Shown piece after piece: positions 27,354 to 38,066 of a stretch of 64,000 bases of DNA (positions are counted from its first letter, which is position 1; the number at the start of each line of letters is the position of its first letter). The stretch lies in contig JADFAD010000001.1 in the NCBI GenBank assembly GCA_015665455.1, forward strand, positions 62,001 through 126,000, given 5' to 3'. The position numbers and the translations under genes were made by a program. The notes under the pieces are model-generated. The model ran no database searches and was not told the origin of the DNA. It saw only the letters and a program-made list of their open reading frames with translations. The DNA comes from Oceanospirillaceae bacterium (lineage in GTDB: Bacteria > Pseudomonadota > Gammaproteobacteria > Pseudomonadales > Litoribrevibacteraceae).

Positions 27354-29498
27354 TTAAAGTTTCACTGCATTACCGTTATCAGCAATCTGTGATGTAAGGT
27401 TTAGAACATCAATAAGAACTTCACTTGACTCAACCAGTGCAGCATCTTCTTGTGCTGGTTTCTTTTCACTTTCACGATTACTGTTGAATTCATTCATCGC
27501 TTCGATGTTTTCAAATGTCGATTTACCTTTTGCTTTTCTTCGATCATTTTCAAGTTCAAGAGATGTCAGTTCCAGAGATTCACGCTCCGCTTTTCTTGAT
27601 TCTTCATTAAGCGAAATGTGCGTTTTATCTCTTTGTTCGGTGATTCGCTCAATCTGTTTGTTCAAGTATTGAAAGTCAGGGTCATATTTAATACGTCGTT
27701 GATGACGGGCATCAAGAGTACTTAGTAAGCCTGAGAAATCACCGTATTGCTTGTGATGAATCGGGCGGATAGTGTCCCACGGTAGGGCATTATCCAGAGA
27801 GCTTTCACCTACAACATCTTTGTCATACAAACTTGGGTATTCAATATCAGGAATGACGCCTTTATCTTGAGTACTTTGACCCGATATACGGTAAAACTTA
27901 GCTTGAGTTAGTTTCAGTTCACCGTGTCGTAAGCGCTGTAGTGATTGAACGGTACCTTTACCAAAAGTTTGACCACCGAGAATAATTGCTCGTTTATAAT
28001 CTTGCATTGCGCCTGCGAAAATTTCAGAGGCTGAAGCACTTAGACGGTTAACGAGAACGGCCATAGGCCCATCGTAATAGATGTTAGGGTCATCGTTGGT
28101 GTGAACTTCAACTTTTTGATCCGTGTAACGTACCTGAACAGCAGGGCCTTGTTTGATGAATAAACCTGTAAGCTCTCTTGCTTCAAACAGAGAACCGCCG
28201 CCGTTGTTTCTTAAATCCACAACCAGAGCGTCAATTCCATCTTGCTGTAATTCACCAATTAAGCGTTTTACATCGCGAGATGTACTCTTGTAGTTCGGGT
28301 CACGTTTTCTATAAGCTTCGAAATCCATATAAAACGTAGGTATGTTAATCACCCCGACCTTATAGCTCTGGCCATTTCGAGTTAATTCTATAATGTCTTT
28401 TTGGGCAGATTGCTCTTCAAGTTTTACTTTGTTGCGAACAATGCTGATGATTTTAGTTTGAGATATATCGCTGGCACTTGCTGGAATAATCTCTAGGCGA
28501 ACAATGGTGTCTCGCTTACCGCGAATCTTTTTAACTACGTCATCCAGACGTTCACCAACCACGTCAACAAGCTCACCCGTTTCGTCTTGTCCAACGCTAA
28601 CAATGCGATCACCAGGTTTAAGTTCACCGCCTTTATCTGCAGGACCAGCAGCGATTAAACGGACCACTTTAGTGAATTCACTGTCACTTTGTAGAACGGC
28701 GCCAATACCTTCTAAAGAAAGGCTCATATTGATGTCGAAGTTTTCGGCATCTCGAGGAGATAAATAGTTGGTATGTGGGTCAAACGTCATGGTGAAGGCG
28801 TTCATGTACAATTCGAACACATCTTCAGACTTGGTTTGGCCTGCACGGTTTAATTGGTTCTGATAGCGCTTTTGAAGCGTTTCGAGCGCTTCATCAATGG
28901 TTTTACCGGCTAACTTAAGGCCCAAAACCGAGTTTTTAATTCGTTTGGTCCACAGCTCGTCCAGTTCTTCATCTGTTAAAGCCCACTCGGATTCTTCTCT
29001 ATCAATGAGCAAATCTTCATTGTCATTGAAATTCCATTGTGATGAATCACTGGTTAATAGCTTTTGAATCCAGACCATACGATGAATCATTTTGTCTTGA
29101 TATTGATTAAAGACATCGAAGGCTGCGTCTAAGTCATTCGTTAGAAGTGCATTGTCGAGACTCAAACGGTATTTCTGTAATGATTTAATTTCAGGTTTGG
29201 TTAAGTAAAGCTTATTAGGGTCGAGGCTTTTTAAGTAACTGTCGAACATTCGACTTGAAAGGTTGTCATCAATCGTCGGGCTACTGTAGTGACCTTTGAG
29301 AAGATTAAGAACAATTTCTCTATTGGTTTTAGAATGAACAGATTCTGCTGATAGAGGGGTTAAATAGTCTTCTACTTTGGTGCTTTCGTTAATTGCAGCA
29401 GCGCTGGTTGTGACCTGCGTTGCAGTACCTAAAGCAAATGTAAGCATAACTGCTGACATTGCAGAACGAGTGAATGATTTGCCAAATTTCAAAGTCAT
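27354..29498 (-). CDS. prc: Carboxy-terminal processing (tail-specific) protease Prc
   Basis: Prc is a periplasmic serine protease that trims or degrades proteins from the C-terminus, including murein hydrolases in E. coli. The 714-residue product has a signal peptide (to about residue 33). A long N-terminal helical region precedes a PDZ domain (about 245-330: LEGIGAVLQSDSEFTKVVRLIAAGPADKGGELKPGDRI, in two parts). The catalytic Ser lies in NRLSASASEIFAG and the Lys in GGQTFGKGTVQ, 25 residues later as in E. coli Prc. The C-terminal DUF3340-like helical region is present. Single gene; convergent with yaaA. Confidence 0.95.
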   Translation of the reverse strand: MTLKFGKSFTRSAMSAVMLTFALGTATQVTTSAAAINESTKVEDYLTPLSAESVHSKTNREIVLNLLKGHYSSPTIDDNLSSRMFDSYLKSLDPNKLYLTKPEIKSLQKYRLSLDNALLTNDLDAAFDVFNQYQDKMIHRMVWIQKLLTSDSSQWNFNDNEDLLIDREESEWALTDEELDELWTKRIKNSVLGLKLAGKTIDEALETLQKRYQNQLNRAGQTKSEDVFELYMNAFTMTFDPHTNYLSPRDAENFDINMSLSLEGIGAVLQSDSEFTKVVRLIAAGPADKGGELKPGDRIVSVGQDETGELVDVVGERLDDVVKKIRGKRDTIVRLEIIPASASDISQTKIISIVRNKVKLEEQSAQKDIIELTRNGQSYKVGVINIPTFYMDFEAYRKRDPNYKSTSRDVKRLIGELQQDGIDALVVDLRNNGGGSLFEARELTGLFIKQGPAVQVRYTDQKVEVHTNDDPNIYYDGPMAVLVNRLSASASEIFAGAMQDYKRAIILGGQTFGKGTVQSLQRLRHGELKLTQAKFYRISGQSTQDKGVIPDIEYPSLYDKDVVGESSLDNALPWDTIRPIHHKQYGDFSGLLSTLDARHQRRIKYDPDFQYLNKQIERITEQRDKTHISLNEESRKAERESLELTSLELENDRRKAKGKSTFENIEAMNEFNSNRESEKKPAQEDAALVESSEVLIDVLNLTSQIADNGNAVKL

Positions 29499-29642
29499 GT
29501 ATGAATACCGGTGTTTTTCTACTTGTTGTCTTTATCTTACAGATAGATTAGACGAGGGCAAATAAAGTTCCGGTTTTTCGTCGCATTTATCACAAGCTGA
29601 CTAAACTTGTTGGTGTAATGGGCCTTTTTTGAGGGATTTAGT

Positions 29643-29936
29643 ATGCCTTGGTTTGAAGTTTCTCTAACGGAGCAAGAAATAGCGAAACGCACGGACTTAT
29701 GTTTGGAGAGGGAGTTTAATGCCGTTTTGGCTGAATTAGAGGCCAATCGGTGCTTGGCGATGTATCGAGATGCTCAAAATCAGAATGTTTTTTATATCGT
29801 CTGCGATTCTGCGTGTCAGATACTCCATGGATTGATTGCATTTTACCGTGGTCAGCCATGCGAGAAGCCTGAGTTGAACCGGTTATTGGCAGTGACAGGT
29901 CACTTTGATGATCATCAGGTCGAACAGATACTTTAA
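29643..29936 (+). CDS. Hypothetical 97-residue protein
   Basis: I do not recognise this family. The protein is acidic, soluble and rich in Cys (five), with a helix-strand pattern (EQEIAKRTDLCLEREFNAVLAELEANRCLAMYRD, then VFYIVCDSACQIL). It starts at an ATG with GAGGGA 8 bases upstream. It lies first in a run of plus-strand genes leading to trhP, divergent from prc. The codon use is like that of its neighbours. Real gene likely; function unknown. Confidence 0.65.
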   Translation: MPWFEVSLTEQEIAKRTDLCLEREFNAVLAELEANRCLAMYRDAQNQNVFYIVCDSACQILHGLIAFYRGQPCEKPELNRLLAVTGHFDDHQVEQIL

Positions 29937-30017
29937 TCTCTTTATACTGTCGCTTCGTTGAAGTCTTGTCTTTTGGGCTTATATAAATAGATATGAAACA
30001 ATTTCTGGTGAATGTGT

Positions 30018-30548
30018 ATGGTGGATAAAGCATCTAATTGGGTACCTCTAACAAACGAAAAACTATTTTTTGCTCAAACGTTGTTATCGTATTACCAGTT
30101 GGAACAAGAGAAAAACTCTGCATTTAGCAAGAATAAATTGGCAGGGCTTGAAGAAAGTATTGTTTCTCACCTTAATAACGCTTACACCGCTTTATTATGT
30201 GAATTGGCAGCAGAGCACGACGTGCCGTTTCAAGCTGAAGAGATTACATTAAATGAGCTTAATGTGTCTTTAATGAAGAAAGATAATGGGCGTCGAGATA
30301 TCGCCGAACTTATAGCCCTTGTTGAAGACCAAGGATCTTGGTTATCTAAAATTCTTAGGAAGCACCGAAACCGTTTTATCTCTAAACAAGAAAAATCAGA
30401 ATATCAGGACGAACAACCTGAGCAAATTAATGCTATTGCTATTCAATCCGTCGAAGAATCCGAAGACTCTGATTTTGATGTGCAAAGTCATTATGGGTCT
30501 CTTAAAGCCTTAGTTGATTCAGTTCGAAGCTATCGCATGGAAGATTGA
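30018..30548 (+). CDS. DUF6586-like conserved protein
   Basis: The product of about 176 residues resembles small proteins encoded near topA in Pseudomonas, which I know as DUF6586. Landmarks are TNEKLFFAQTLLSYYQLEQEKN, AYTALLCELAAEHDVPFQAEEITL and LVEDQGSWLSKILRKH. These helices form an N-terminal domain; the tail of about 50 residues is acidic and disordered, ending LKALVDSVRSYRMED. Three start codons cluster at 30012-30023; I prefer ATG 30018 for GGTGA spacing. Function unknown. The neighbourhood suggests constitutive expression. Confidence 0.75.
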   Translation: MVDKASNWVPLTNEKLFFAQTLLSYYQLEQEKNSAFSKNKLAGLEESIVSHLNNAYTALLCELAAEHDVPFQAEEITLNELNVSLMKKDNGRRDIAELIALVEDQGSWLSKILRKHRNRFISKQEKSEYQDEQPEQINAIAIQSVEESEDSDFDVQSHYGSLKALVDSVRSYRMED

Positions 30549-30649
30549 TTGCATTTTTTATTCGTAATCATGAATCCATATCAATGTGATGTGCTGAGAA
30601 AACAACCAAAAGCTGGTATTATTCGCCCACTAATATATAGGAGCTAGAT

Positions 30650-30886
30650 ATGACCACCTCTTTTTTGGAAATTATTGAGCTTTCAGATGGTGATGTTGCT
30701 CTTCAAAAATCTGACAGTGAAGATGAGCAGTTAGTAACGATTCACTTTTCTGATGAAGCAAAAGCGATGCTTCAAGGTGACTATGTTCAAATCGCGAAAG
30801 GTATGATTCAAGCAGGTCTTCAAATGGTAGGCCAGATGCAAGAAGAAGCAGAACAACTGGAAGAAGCACCCAAAATTGTTCATTAA
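30650..30886 (+). CDS. Small conserved protein (78 residues)
   Basis: The protein begins SFLEIIELSDGDVAL, then VTIHFSDEAKAMLQGDYVQIAKGMIQAGLQMVGQ, and ends in a short acidic tail. I recognise similar small proteins next to topA and the gene above in Pseudomonas, with no known function. The layout is a beta hairpin followed by a helix. An AGGAG ribosome site sits 7 bases before the ATG. It is likely co-transcribed with the previous gene (101-base gap) and precedes trhP. Confidence 0.75.
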   Translation: MTTSFLEIIELSDGDVALQKSDSEDEQLVTIHFSDEAKAMLQGDYVQIAKGMIQAGLQMVGQMQEEAEQLEEAPKIVH

Positions 30887-30981
30887 GAAATAACCTGTGG
30901 CATGGCCACCTGCATACAGCCAAACTTGAATCGTCATGCTTTGGCTTCCATCGTTCCCAATTCGATATACATGACATACTT

Positions 30982-32376
30982 ATGAAAACTGAACTACTTT
31001 CCCCTGCGGGCTCTTTGAAGGCCATGCGACATGCTTACGCTTATGGTGCAGATGCAGTTTATGCTGGCCAGCCGAGATACAGCTTACGTGTACGAAATAA
31101 TGACTTTTCCACACTTGATGCTTTGCAGCAGGGGATTGATGAAGCACATGCATTAAATAAGAAATTTTATTTAGCTGCGAACATTGCGCCTCATAATTCA
31201 AAAGTAAAAACCTTCCTGAGGGATATTCAACCGGTGATTGAATTAAACCCGGACGCATTAATTATGTCCGATCCCGGTTTAATCATGATGGTTAGAGAGC
31301 ATTTCCCAGATATGCCCGTTCACTTGTCTGTACAGGCTAACGTGGTGAACTATGCCGGTGTTAAATTTTGGCATCGCCAAGGCATCGAGCGAGTCATTTT
31401 GTCTCGAGAGCTTTCTTTGGACGAGATTGAAGAGATTCGGATGCAATGCCCAGAAATGGAGCTGGAAGTGTTTGTCCATGGCGCACTATGCATTGCTTAT
31501 TCAGGACGTTGCTTATTATCGGGTTACTTTAATAAACGAGATCCTAATCAAGGGTCATGTACCAATGCATGTCGTTGGAAATATCAATTGCACGATGCGA
31601 AAGAAACAGAGACGGGCGATATCATTGCGAGTGATGCTGCCGTTCAGCAACATGCAGAAGAGTCTGCGGTTCAAGAAGTTGATCCGGCTGCGTTTCAACC
31701 CTCGTTGTCTTCTGATTTCGATCCGCACGTCGACGGTCTTGAGAATGAAACCTTCTTGTTGCAAGAAGCTTCTAGACCAGGTGAGTACATGCCTATCTAT
31801 GAAGATGAGCACGGTACATACATCATGAACTCTCGTGATTTGCGAGCGGTTCAGCACGTTGATCGACTAGTGAAGATGGGCATTCATTCTCTTAAAATTG
31901 AAGGACGTACTAAGTCTCCTTACTACGCAGCGAGAACCGCTCAAACTTACCGTAAAGCCATTGATGATGCAGAGGCAGGACGTTCGTTTGATATGGGGCT
32001 TATGGATGAGCTGGAAGGGTTAGCAAGCAGAGGTTACACCGAAGGTTTTTACCGACGCCATGTGCATGATCAATATCAGAATTATGAAACAGGTAACTCC
32101 GTTGGAGACAAGCAGCAGTTTGTCGGTGAGATATTGAGCTCAGAAAGCGGTCAATTGAAAGTTGATGTAAAGAATAAATTCAATGTGGGTGATAAGTTGG
32201 AGGTCGTCAAACCTTCCGGCAACGTTGCATTTGATTTAACTGAAATCTTAAATAAGAAAGGTGAATCCGTGGATTCGGCGCCAGGGTCAGGTCATGTGGT
32301 TGATATTCCTGTGCCTGATGGCGTGGAGGCAGACCCACAATTGGAAGAGTTTGGTATGCTCGTTCGATACTTATAG
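30982..32376 (+). CDS. trhP: tRNA hydroxylation protein TrhP (YegQ, peptidase family U32)
   Basis: In E. coli TrhP supports prephenate-dependent formation of 5-hydroxyuridine at tRNA position 34. The 464-residue product has the U32 N-terminal signature: ELLSPAGSLKAMRHAYAYGADAVYAG. Central landmarks are ANVVNYAGVKFWHRQG and EVFVHGALCIAYSGRCLLS. A cysteine pair follows in GSCTNACRWKY, part of the proposed metal or iron-sulfur site. The C-terminal small beta-barrel domain (GEILSSESGQLKVDVKNKFNVGDKLE, split by a turn) is present. An insertion of about 50 residues (230-280) is acidic and loop-like. It ends at a terminator shared with the efflux genes. Confidence 0.92.
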   Translation: MKTELLSPAGSLKAMRHAYAYGADAVYAGQPRYSLRVRNNDFSTLDALQQGIDEAHALNKKFYLAANIAPHNSKVKTFLRDIQPVIELNPDALIMSDPGLIMMVREHFPDMPVHLSVQANVVNYAGVKFWHRQGIERVILSRELSLDEIEEIRMQCPEMELEVFVHGALCIAYSGRCLLSGYFNKRDPNQGSCTNACRWKYQLHDAKETETGDIIASDAAVQQHAEESAVQEVDPAAFQPSLSSDFDPHVDGLENETFLLQEASRPGEYMPIYEDEHGTYIMNSRDLRAVQHVDRLVKMGIHSLKIEGRTKSPYYAARTAQTYRKAIDDAEAGRSFDMGLMDELEGLASRGYTEGFYRRHVHDQYQNYETGNSVGDKQQFVGEILSSESGQLKVDVKNKFNVGDKLEVVKPSGNVAFDLTEILNKKGESVDSAPGSGHVVDIPVPDGVEADPQLEEFGMLVRYL

Positions 32377-32423
32377 TTTTCGGTATTTGTAATTTTACAT
32401 ACTTGTAAATAATACCCACCTAT

Positions 32424-32463
32424 AAAAAAGCCAGTGTGTTTACTCAACACACCGGCTTTTTTT
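32424..32463. terminator. Bidirectional terminator between trhP and the RND pump
   Basis: GTGTGTT/AACACAC plus GCC/GGC form a stem with one mismatch, with six As before and seven Ts after. It serves both convergent genes. Confidence 0.92.
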
Positions 32464-32482
32464 GTTTTCAGAATCGACAAGG

Positions 32483-35400
32483 TTACGCGTTTGGCGATCC
32501 TTTTACTTTTTCTCTCAATGATTGAATCATGACATAAAATGCAGGAATCAGTAGTGTGCCAATTATCGTGGCTGCCATCATTCCACCAAATACAGTGAAA
32601 CCAATGGAGTGGCGGCTTGCTGCTCCGGCACCGACAGCCAAGATCAATGGCAAGATACCCAGCACGAATGATAAGGCCGTCATTAATACCGCTCGGAATC
32701 GCATGGTAGCTGCGGTCATTGCGGCTTCATTAATTGAAACTTTGTCGTCCTCTCGTTTACTTTTGGCAAATTCCACAATCAAAATCGCATTCTTTGTGGC
32801 CAAGCCGATCAATAATACCATCCCGACTTGGGCGTATAAATCGAATGAGTTGTTCACTGCGAAAAGCATTGCAATGGCACCCAAAATAGCGATTGGAACC
32901 GACAACATAACGGGAATTGGCACACTCCAGCTTTCGTATTGGGCAACTAGGAACAAATACACAAAGATGAGCGCTAAGCTGAACAGAATAGGGGCTAGGT
33001 CACCTGCAATAATTTGCTGATAGGCCATGCCTGTCCATTGAGAGTCATATCCATCCGGCAATGCTGTTTTAGCAATTTTCTCCGCTGCTGCCATTGCTTC
33101 ACCCGTACTGTAACCCGGTGCTGGAATGATGTTCACAGTCACTGAATTGAACATGTTATAGCGATTGATTACGTCAGGACCAAGTACTGAACTTGTCGTT
33201 AGGAGGGTACTTAGTGGCACCATTTCACCTTGTGACGTTCGAACATGAAGTTTATCTAGGTCGCTTTCATCATCACGGAAATCCGCTTCCGCTTGGATCA
33301 TGACCTTATACACCTGACCGAATTTATTGAAGTCATTAATGTACAGAGAACCAAGTTGGGCCTGAAGCGTTAGAAATACTTCAGAAAGGGGGATCTCTAG
33401 GTTTTTAGTTTTAACTCGGTCCACATCCACAAACAGCTGAGGAATGTCTGCAGTAAAGGTACTGAATGCGAATCGTACTTCAGGTGCTTGGTTAGCTGCG
33501 AGAATAAAGCTTCTCATTGCGGACGCAAGCGCTTGAGGTTCTCGACCTTGAAGATCAGTTAGTACTAACTCAAGACCGCTCGTACCTCCAAGACCTGGAA
33601 TGGCTGGCGTTGAAAATGCTCGAATGTTGGCGCTGGAAATAGATCCAAGTTTGGCCTGTATGGTTTGAAGTATGCTGTCTTGGTGGAGTGCCGGTTCAGT
33701 ACGTTCGTCCCAAGGGTCTAGGGTCACAATGGCCAAACCTGCATTAGAGGAAACCGCACCGGAAATCAGACTGAATCCACTTACCGTCATCACATTACTG
33801 ACACCCGCTTCTTGGTTGATGGCGTCAGTGACTTCTTGCATGACTTCGCCGGTACGATTCAGTGCAGCGCCGTCAGGTAACTGAATATCGACCATGAAAT
33901 AGCCTTTGTCTTCATTGGGTATGAATCCTTTAGGCAGGATATTCATTAGTCCACCAATCGAAACAAATACCACGATGAGGGTAATAACAACCAAAGATAT
34001 TCTCTTAATGCTAAAGCTAACGGCTTTGCTGTAAGCATGAGTGAGTCGGTCGAACATCGAATTGAAGGCTGTAAAAAAGCGGTTGTGCTTCGGCTTGCCG
34101 GGTTTTAATAGCGTCGCACAAAGCGCAGGGCTTAAGGTTAGGGCGTTTATGGAGGAAATTAACACCGCAATGGATATGGTGACAGCAAACTGGTTGTACA
34201 TTTGACCTGTGATGCCTGGCATCAGAGAGACAGGAACAAATACCGCTAGCAATACCAGTGTGGTCGCAACAACAGGGCCACTTACTTCTTTCATTGATAT
34301 GCGGGTGGCCTCGACGGGTGATAAGCCTTCCTCTATGTGCCGCTGTACGTTCTCTACCACAACAATGGCATCATCTACCACGATCCCCACCGCTAATATT
34401 AAGCCAAATAAACTTACGGTGTTGATGGAGAAGCCAAGAGCCAGCATGACGGCAAATGTACCAACCAACGAAACAGGGATGGCAATGGCGGGTATTAACG
34501 TTGAGCGCCAGTCTTGAAGGAAAATGAATACAACCAAAATCACCAGAAAGACGGCTTGGAACAGCGCAAGGACAACTTCATCAATGGAAGTTTGAATAAA
34601 CTTTGTTGTGTCATATAAAATTTCATACTCGACATCTTCAGGAAAACGGGCTGAAAGCTCATCCATCAATGCATAAACGTCTTCAGCAACTTGAAGTGCG
34701 TTAGCATCTGGTGATTGATATATGGCCAGAAGAACACCGGGCTGATTATTTAACTCACCAAACCAGCTGTAGCTTGCGGAACCAAGCTCAATTCGGGCAA
34801 TGTCTTTTAATAAAACACTGGACCCATCGGAACGGGATTTAACCACCAAATTGTTGAATTCTTCTTCAGAGGTCAAACGTCCCTTTGCCTTTAATGTGTA
34901 TTGGAATTGCTGCTCTGGAGGAGACGGCGCAGCTCCTAATTGACCTGCTGGTACTTGAACGTTCTGTTCTGAAATTACAGCTTGTAAATCGGCCGTAGTA
35001 ACACCGAGAGATGCCATGCGTTCAGGGTCCATCCAGATACGCATTCCGTAGTCCATCTCGCCCATGATGGTCGCATCACTGATGCCATTAATTCGTGAGA
35101 TATCGTTCTTAACGTTGATACTGGTGAAATTGGAGAGAAATAAACCGTCGTATGTATTTTTAGGTGAATAAAGATTCACAATAAGCAGCATGTCCGTGGA
35201 CTTCTTATCCACAGCGACACCTTGCTTTACCACATCGGCAGGTAATTTTGGGTTGGCTCGGCTGACCCTATTCTGGACGTTGATTTGTGCTAAATCAGCG
35301 TCAGTCCCAATTTCAAAGGTGACGGTTAAGGTATAGCTGCCATCATTGGCACTCTTTGATGACATATAGAGCATGCCTTCAACGCCGTTTACTTCTTCTT

Positions 35401-35599
35401 CAATGGGCGCTGCGATGGTTTCCCGAACGACTTGCGCATCAGCACCCGGATAGGCGGCTGTTACTTGAATGACCGGAGGCGAAATCTTTGGGAATTCGGC
35501 TACGGGCAATACTTGCATAGCAATGAGGCCTGCTAGGGTGATCACAATCGCGATGACGAATGCAAACTTCGGCCTGCTAATAAAAAACTGACTGAACAT
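32483..35599 (-). CDS. RND efflux transporter, inner-membrane subunit (AcrB/MexF type)
   Basis: This proton-driven trimeric pump exports hydrophobic compounds. The 1038 residues hold the standard 12 membrane helices: one at 11-31, a block at about 340-560, and a second set at about 860-1025. Two periplasmic pore domains lie between. The proton-relay pair is Asp 409 and Asp 410 in [15 protein letters not shown]. The sequence is closest in my memory to MexF-like pumps ([19 protein letters not shown] start). It follows the adaptor gene by 47 bases. No outer-membrane channel gene or local regulator is beside it, so the pump must borrow a channel. Confidence 0.95.
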   Translation of the reverse strand: MFSQFFISRPKFAFVIAIVITLAGLIAMQVLPVAEFPKISPPVIQVTAAYPGADAQVVRETIAAPIEEEVNGVEGMLYMSSKSANDGSYTLTVTFEIGTDADLAQINVQNRVSRANPKLPADVVKQGVAVDKKSTDMLLIVNLYSPKNTYDGLFLSNFTSINVKNDISRINGISDATIMGEMDYGMRIWMDPERMASLGVTTADLQAVISEQNVQVPAGQLGAAPSPPEQQFQYTLKAKGRLTSEEEFNNLVVKSRSDGSSVLLKDIARIELGSASYSWFGELNNQPGVLLAIYQSPDANALQVAEDVYALMDELSARFPEDVEYEILYDTTKFIQTSIDEVVLALFQAVFLVILVVFIFLQDWRSTLIPAIAIPVSLVGTFAVMLALGFSINTVSLFGLILAVGIVVDDAIVVVENVQRHIEEGLSPVEATRISMKEVSGPVVATTLVLLAVFVPVSLMPGITGQMYNQFAVTISIAVLISSINALTLSPALCATLLKPGKPKHNRFFTAFNSMFDRLTHAYSKAVSFSIKRISLVVITLIVVFVSIGGLMNILPKGFIPNEDKGYFMVDIQLPDGAALNRTGEVMQEVTDAINQEAGVSNVMTVSGFSLISGAVSSNAGLAIVTLDPWDERTEPALHQDSILQTIQAKLGSISSANIRAFSTPAIPGLGGTSGLELVLTDLQGREPQALASAMRSFILAANQAPEVRFAFSTFTADIPQLFVDVDRVKTKNLEIPLSEVFLTLQAQLGSLYINDFNKFGQVYKVMIQAEADFRDDESDLDKLHVRTSQGEMVPLSTLLTTSSVLGPDVINRYNMFNSVTVNIIPAPGYSTGEAMAAAEKIAKTALPDGYDSQWTGMAYQQIIAGDLAPILFSLALIFVYLFLVAQYESWSVPIPVMLSVPIAILGAIAMLFAVNNSFDLYAQVGMVLLIGLATKNAILIVEFAKSKREDDKVSINEAAMTAATMRFRAVLMTALSFVLGILPLILAVGAGAASRHSIGFTVFGGMMAATIIGTLLIPAFYVMIQSLREKVKGSPNA

Positions 35600-35646
35600 G
35601 AGTGGGTTCCTATTACTCAGATTAAGATATTGCTTGGTTCCAAACC

Positions 35647-36786
35647 TTATTTAGATTCAGGCAGCGTTGCTTTCATTGCTTGGGCTTTACCTCCAATGCG
35701 AACTTTTTGAAGGCCATCAACGATGACCTGTTCGCCTTTGGTTAAACCCGTTTGAACGGAATAGTTCATACCTTGTCTCTGACCGACGGTGACGGGTCTT
35801 TTTTGCACGGTATTTTCTTTATCAAGGATGAGTACAAACTTACCTGACTGATCTTCTTGAACTGATTTCTGCGGGACAACAAGGCTTTCAATGCTTTCAC
35901 CACGCTCAATGACAAGGGTCACATGTTGACCTGGCAGCAAGAAACTGTCTTTATTCGGAAAGTGCGCACGAACCTTAATTGTGCCTGTTGTTTGGTCCAC
36001 TCGGTTATCAAGAAAATCGAATGTGCCTTCATGTGGGTAGATTGTGCCTGTAGGTAATTTTAATTTCGCCGTTAACTCCGGTGGCTGTTTACCTGCTTGC
36101 TGGGCGGCTAATTTTTCTTCTCGGTAGTTAATTAATTCACGTTCGCTGATTTGAACACTAACGTACATAGGGTCAGTTTGAACCAGAGTTGCTAATGTAG
36201 ATGCAGGTGTAATTAGGTCACCAATACTTACTTTTGCTTGACTCATGCTGCCATCGGTCGAAGCGTAAATCTTGGTATAACTTAAATTTAAGTCTGATGT
36301 TTTAAGCGCTGCTTGGGATACTTTAATTTCGGCTTCTGCTTGAAGTTTTTTACTGGTCAGCTGATCCATTTGAGATTGGCTAATGGCGCCTTTAATGATG
36401 AGCTCTTTACCTCGCTTGAAGTTTCTTTCTGCTTCGTCTCTTGCTGCTTCATCTTGAGCCACTTTTGCTTGTGCTTTTGTAACTTCTGCTTTGTAGGTAT
36501 CACTATCAAGCTCGAACAACAGGTCGCCTTTTTTGACATTACTACCATCTCGAACCAGCTGCTGGATTAAATAACCTTCTACTCTTGCCTGAATATTTAC
36601 GTCTTCTTTTGCTTCTGTTTTACCTACATATTCTTTACTTGGATGAATTTGCTCAGGTGTGACTTGAATGATGCTGACTTTCGGCGCAGGTGCATTGGCG
36701 CCTTTAGGTCCTTGGCTGTCATCTGAACAGGCAATGAGAAATAAACTTGAAAAAGAAAGAACAGGTAGAAGTAGACGTTTTTTCAT
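35647..36786 (-). CDS. RND efflux periplasmic adaptor lipoprotein
   Basis: The adaptor links the inner pump to an outer-membrane channel. The 379 residues start with a lipoprotein signal ([10 protein letters not shown], then LFLIAC with lipidated Cys 20). They then show the lipoyl-like halves ([26 protein letters not shown]), an alpha-hairpin coiled coil (about 95-170), a beta-barrel ([22 protein letters not shown]) and a membrane-proximal domain ([19 protein letters not shown]). All parts of an AcrA/MexE-type adaptor are there. It heads the two-gene efflux operon, divergent from dinB; the shared gap holds the dinB LexA site. Confidence 0.94.
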   Translation of the reverse strand: MKKRLLLPVLSFSSLFLIACSDDSQGPKGANAPAPKVSIIQVTPEQIHPSKEYVGKTEAKEDVNIQARVEGYLIQQLVRDGSNVKKGDLLFELDSDTYKAEVTKAQAKVAQDEAARDEAERNFKRGKELIIKGAISQSQMDQLTSKKLQAEAEIKVSQAALKTSDLNLSYTKIYASTDGSMSQAKVSIGDLITPASTLATLVQTDPMYVSVQISERELINYREEKLAAQQAGKQPPELTAKLKLPTGTIYPHEGTFDFLDNRVDQTTGTIKVRAHFPNKDSFLLPGQHVTLVIERGESIESLVVPQKSVQEDQSGKFVLILDKENTVQKRPVTVGQRQGMNYSVQTGLTKGEQVIVDGLQKVRIGGKAQAMKATLPESK

Positions 36787-36872
36787 TAGTTATTATCCAT
36801 AATATTTATATATTGAATTAACAACATAGTAATTGAATCTTAAGGAGATGTTCACTGAATAGATGAATTAAT

Positions 36873-36900
36873 TTGCTGTTTATATATCCAGTGGTATATT
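36873..36900 (+). promoter_or_regulatory. dinB promoter with overlapping LexA box
   Basis: CTG-N10-CAG with an AT-alternating core lies at 36876-36891, matching the gammaproteobacterial LexA consensus closely. It overlaps a TTGCTG -35 (36873-36878) and sits just before a TATATT -10 (36895-36900), spacing 16. LexA bound here would block RNA polymerase, giving SOS control of dinB. Confidence 0.82.
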
Positions 36901-36954
36901 GAGGCAATTGGCAGAGTATTGATTATTTAATTAATAATAGGTTCCTTTTTTTCG

Positions 36955-38049
36955 ATGGTAGAACGCAGCGTCCGGAAAATAATACACGTTGATTGCGACT
37001 GTTTCTTTGCTGCAGTTGAAGTCAGGGACAACCCTACATTGGCAAATAAACCAATTGTAGTGGGGGGAAGCCCAAATGGTCGTGGCGTTGTTGCTACTGC
37101 CAGTTATGAAGCTAGGAAGTTTGGTGTGCGATCTGCTATGGCGTCCGCACAAGCGTTGAAGTTGTGCCCACAGGTGATTTTCGTAAAACCAAGAATGGAT
37201 GAGTACCGAGCGGTTTCTCAACAAATTCATACTATTTTCTCAGATTATACTGACCTTATTGAACCTTTATCGTTGGATGAAGCCTACCTTGATGTGTCTG
37301 AAAGTACACATTGCAAAGGCAGTGCTACCTTAATAGCAGAGGAAATAAGAGCAAGAATACAAGCCGTTACTCTGATTACCGCATCGGCAGGGGTTGCACC
37401 GAATAAGTTTCTCGCGAAGATTGCAAGCGATTGGAATAAGCCAAACGGTGTGTATGTCATTACGCCAGACCAAGTTGAGCATTTTGTCGTTGATCTGCCT
37501 GTGGGGAAAATACACGGTGTGGGAAAAGTAACTCAGAGAAAGTTAGCTGAACTTAATATCGAAACGTGTGGTGATTTACGCGAATTATCGATGCTTACAT
37601 TGGTTGAACGGTTTGGTAGTTTTGGTCCTCGCTTGTACAACTTGGCGCGAGGGATTGACGATCGGGAGGTTCGTTCAGAACGACGAAGGAAATCCTTAAG
37701 TGTTGAACATACCTTTGAACGGGACCTAGATACGTTTGAACAACTTGTTGAAGAAGTTCCTAGATTATTAACACAGTTAGAAACGCGTTTAGAAAAAAGA
37801 CTAAAAGACGATTATTTAATCAACAAGTTGTTTGTGAAAGTGAAGTTCAGTGACTTTGTGCAAACAACATTGGATTTGGCTCAAGATCAGCTTAGAGACC
37901 ATGCTGGAACCCTTGACGAATATTTAGAGTTATTAAAAGTTGCTTTTGAAAGAAAGGATAAGCCGATCAGGTTGATCGGCTTAGGTGTTGGATTCAAAGA
38001 CATGCGCAGTTTGGATGAGGTCACTCAATTAGACTTGTTTGATGCCTAA
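36955..38049 (+). CDS. dinB: DNA polymerase IV (Y-family, DinB)
   Basis: Pol IV carries out error-prone or bypass synthesis at damaged DNA. The 364-residue product has the catalytic Asp 13 in IIHVDCDCFFAAVE and Asp 108-Glu 109 in LSLDEAYLD. SAGVAPNKFLAKIASDWNKPNG and GKIHGVGKVTQRKL follow (the thumb helix-hairpin-helix). A little-finger domain (about 245-350) and a final TQLDLF peptide that fits the beta-clamp binding motif complete it. The upstream LexA box supports SOS induction. The gene is convergent with the methyltransferase gene, 17 bases away, without a terminator between. Confidence 0.97.
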   Translation: MVERSVRKIIHVDCDCFFAAVEVRDNPTLANKPIVVGGSPNGRGVVATASYEARKFGVRSAMASAQALKLCPQVIFVKPRMDEYRAVSQQIHTIFSDYTDLIEPLSLDEAYLDVSESTHCKGSATLIAEEIRARIQAVTLITASAGVAPNKFLAKIASDWNKPNGVYVITPDQVEHFVVDLPVGKIHGVGKVTQRKLAELNIETCGDLRELSMLTLVERFGSFGPRLYNLARGIDDREVRSERRRKSLSVEHTFERDLDTFEQLVEEVPRLLTQLETRLEKRLKDDYLINKLFVKVKFSDFVQTTLDLAQDQLRDHAGTLDEYLELLKVAFERKDKPIRLIGLGVGFKDMRSLDEVTQLDLFDA

Positions 38050-38066
38050 CCTGTGTAAGTTCAGCG

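Noticed and set aside
32556..33020. Long open frame on the plus strand opposite the RND transporter gene
   Set aside because: It lies entirely opposite a strong, conserved coding gene and has the low-complexity look of an antisense shadow.
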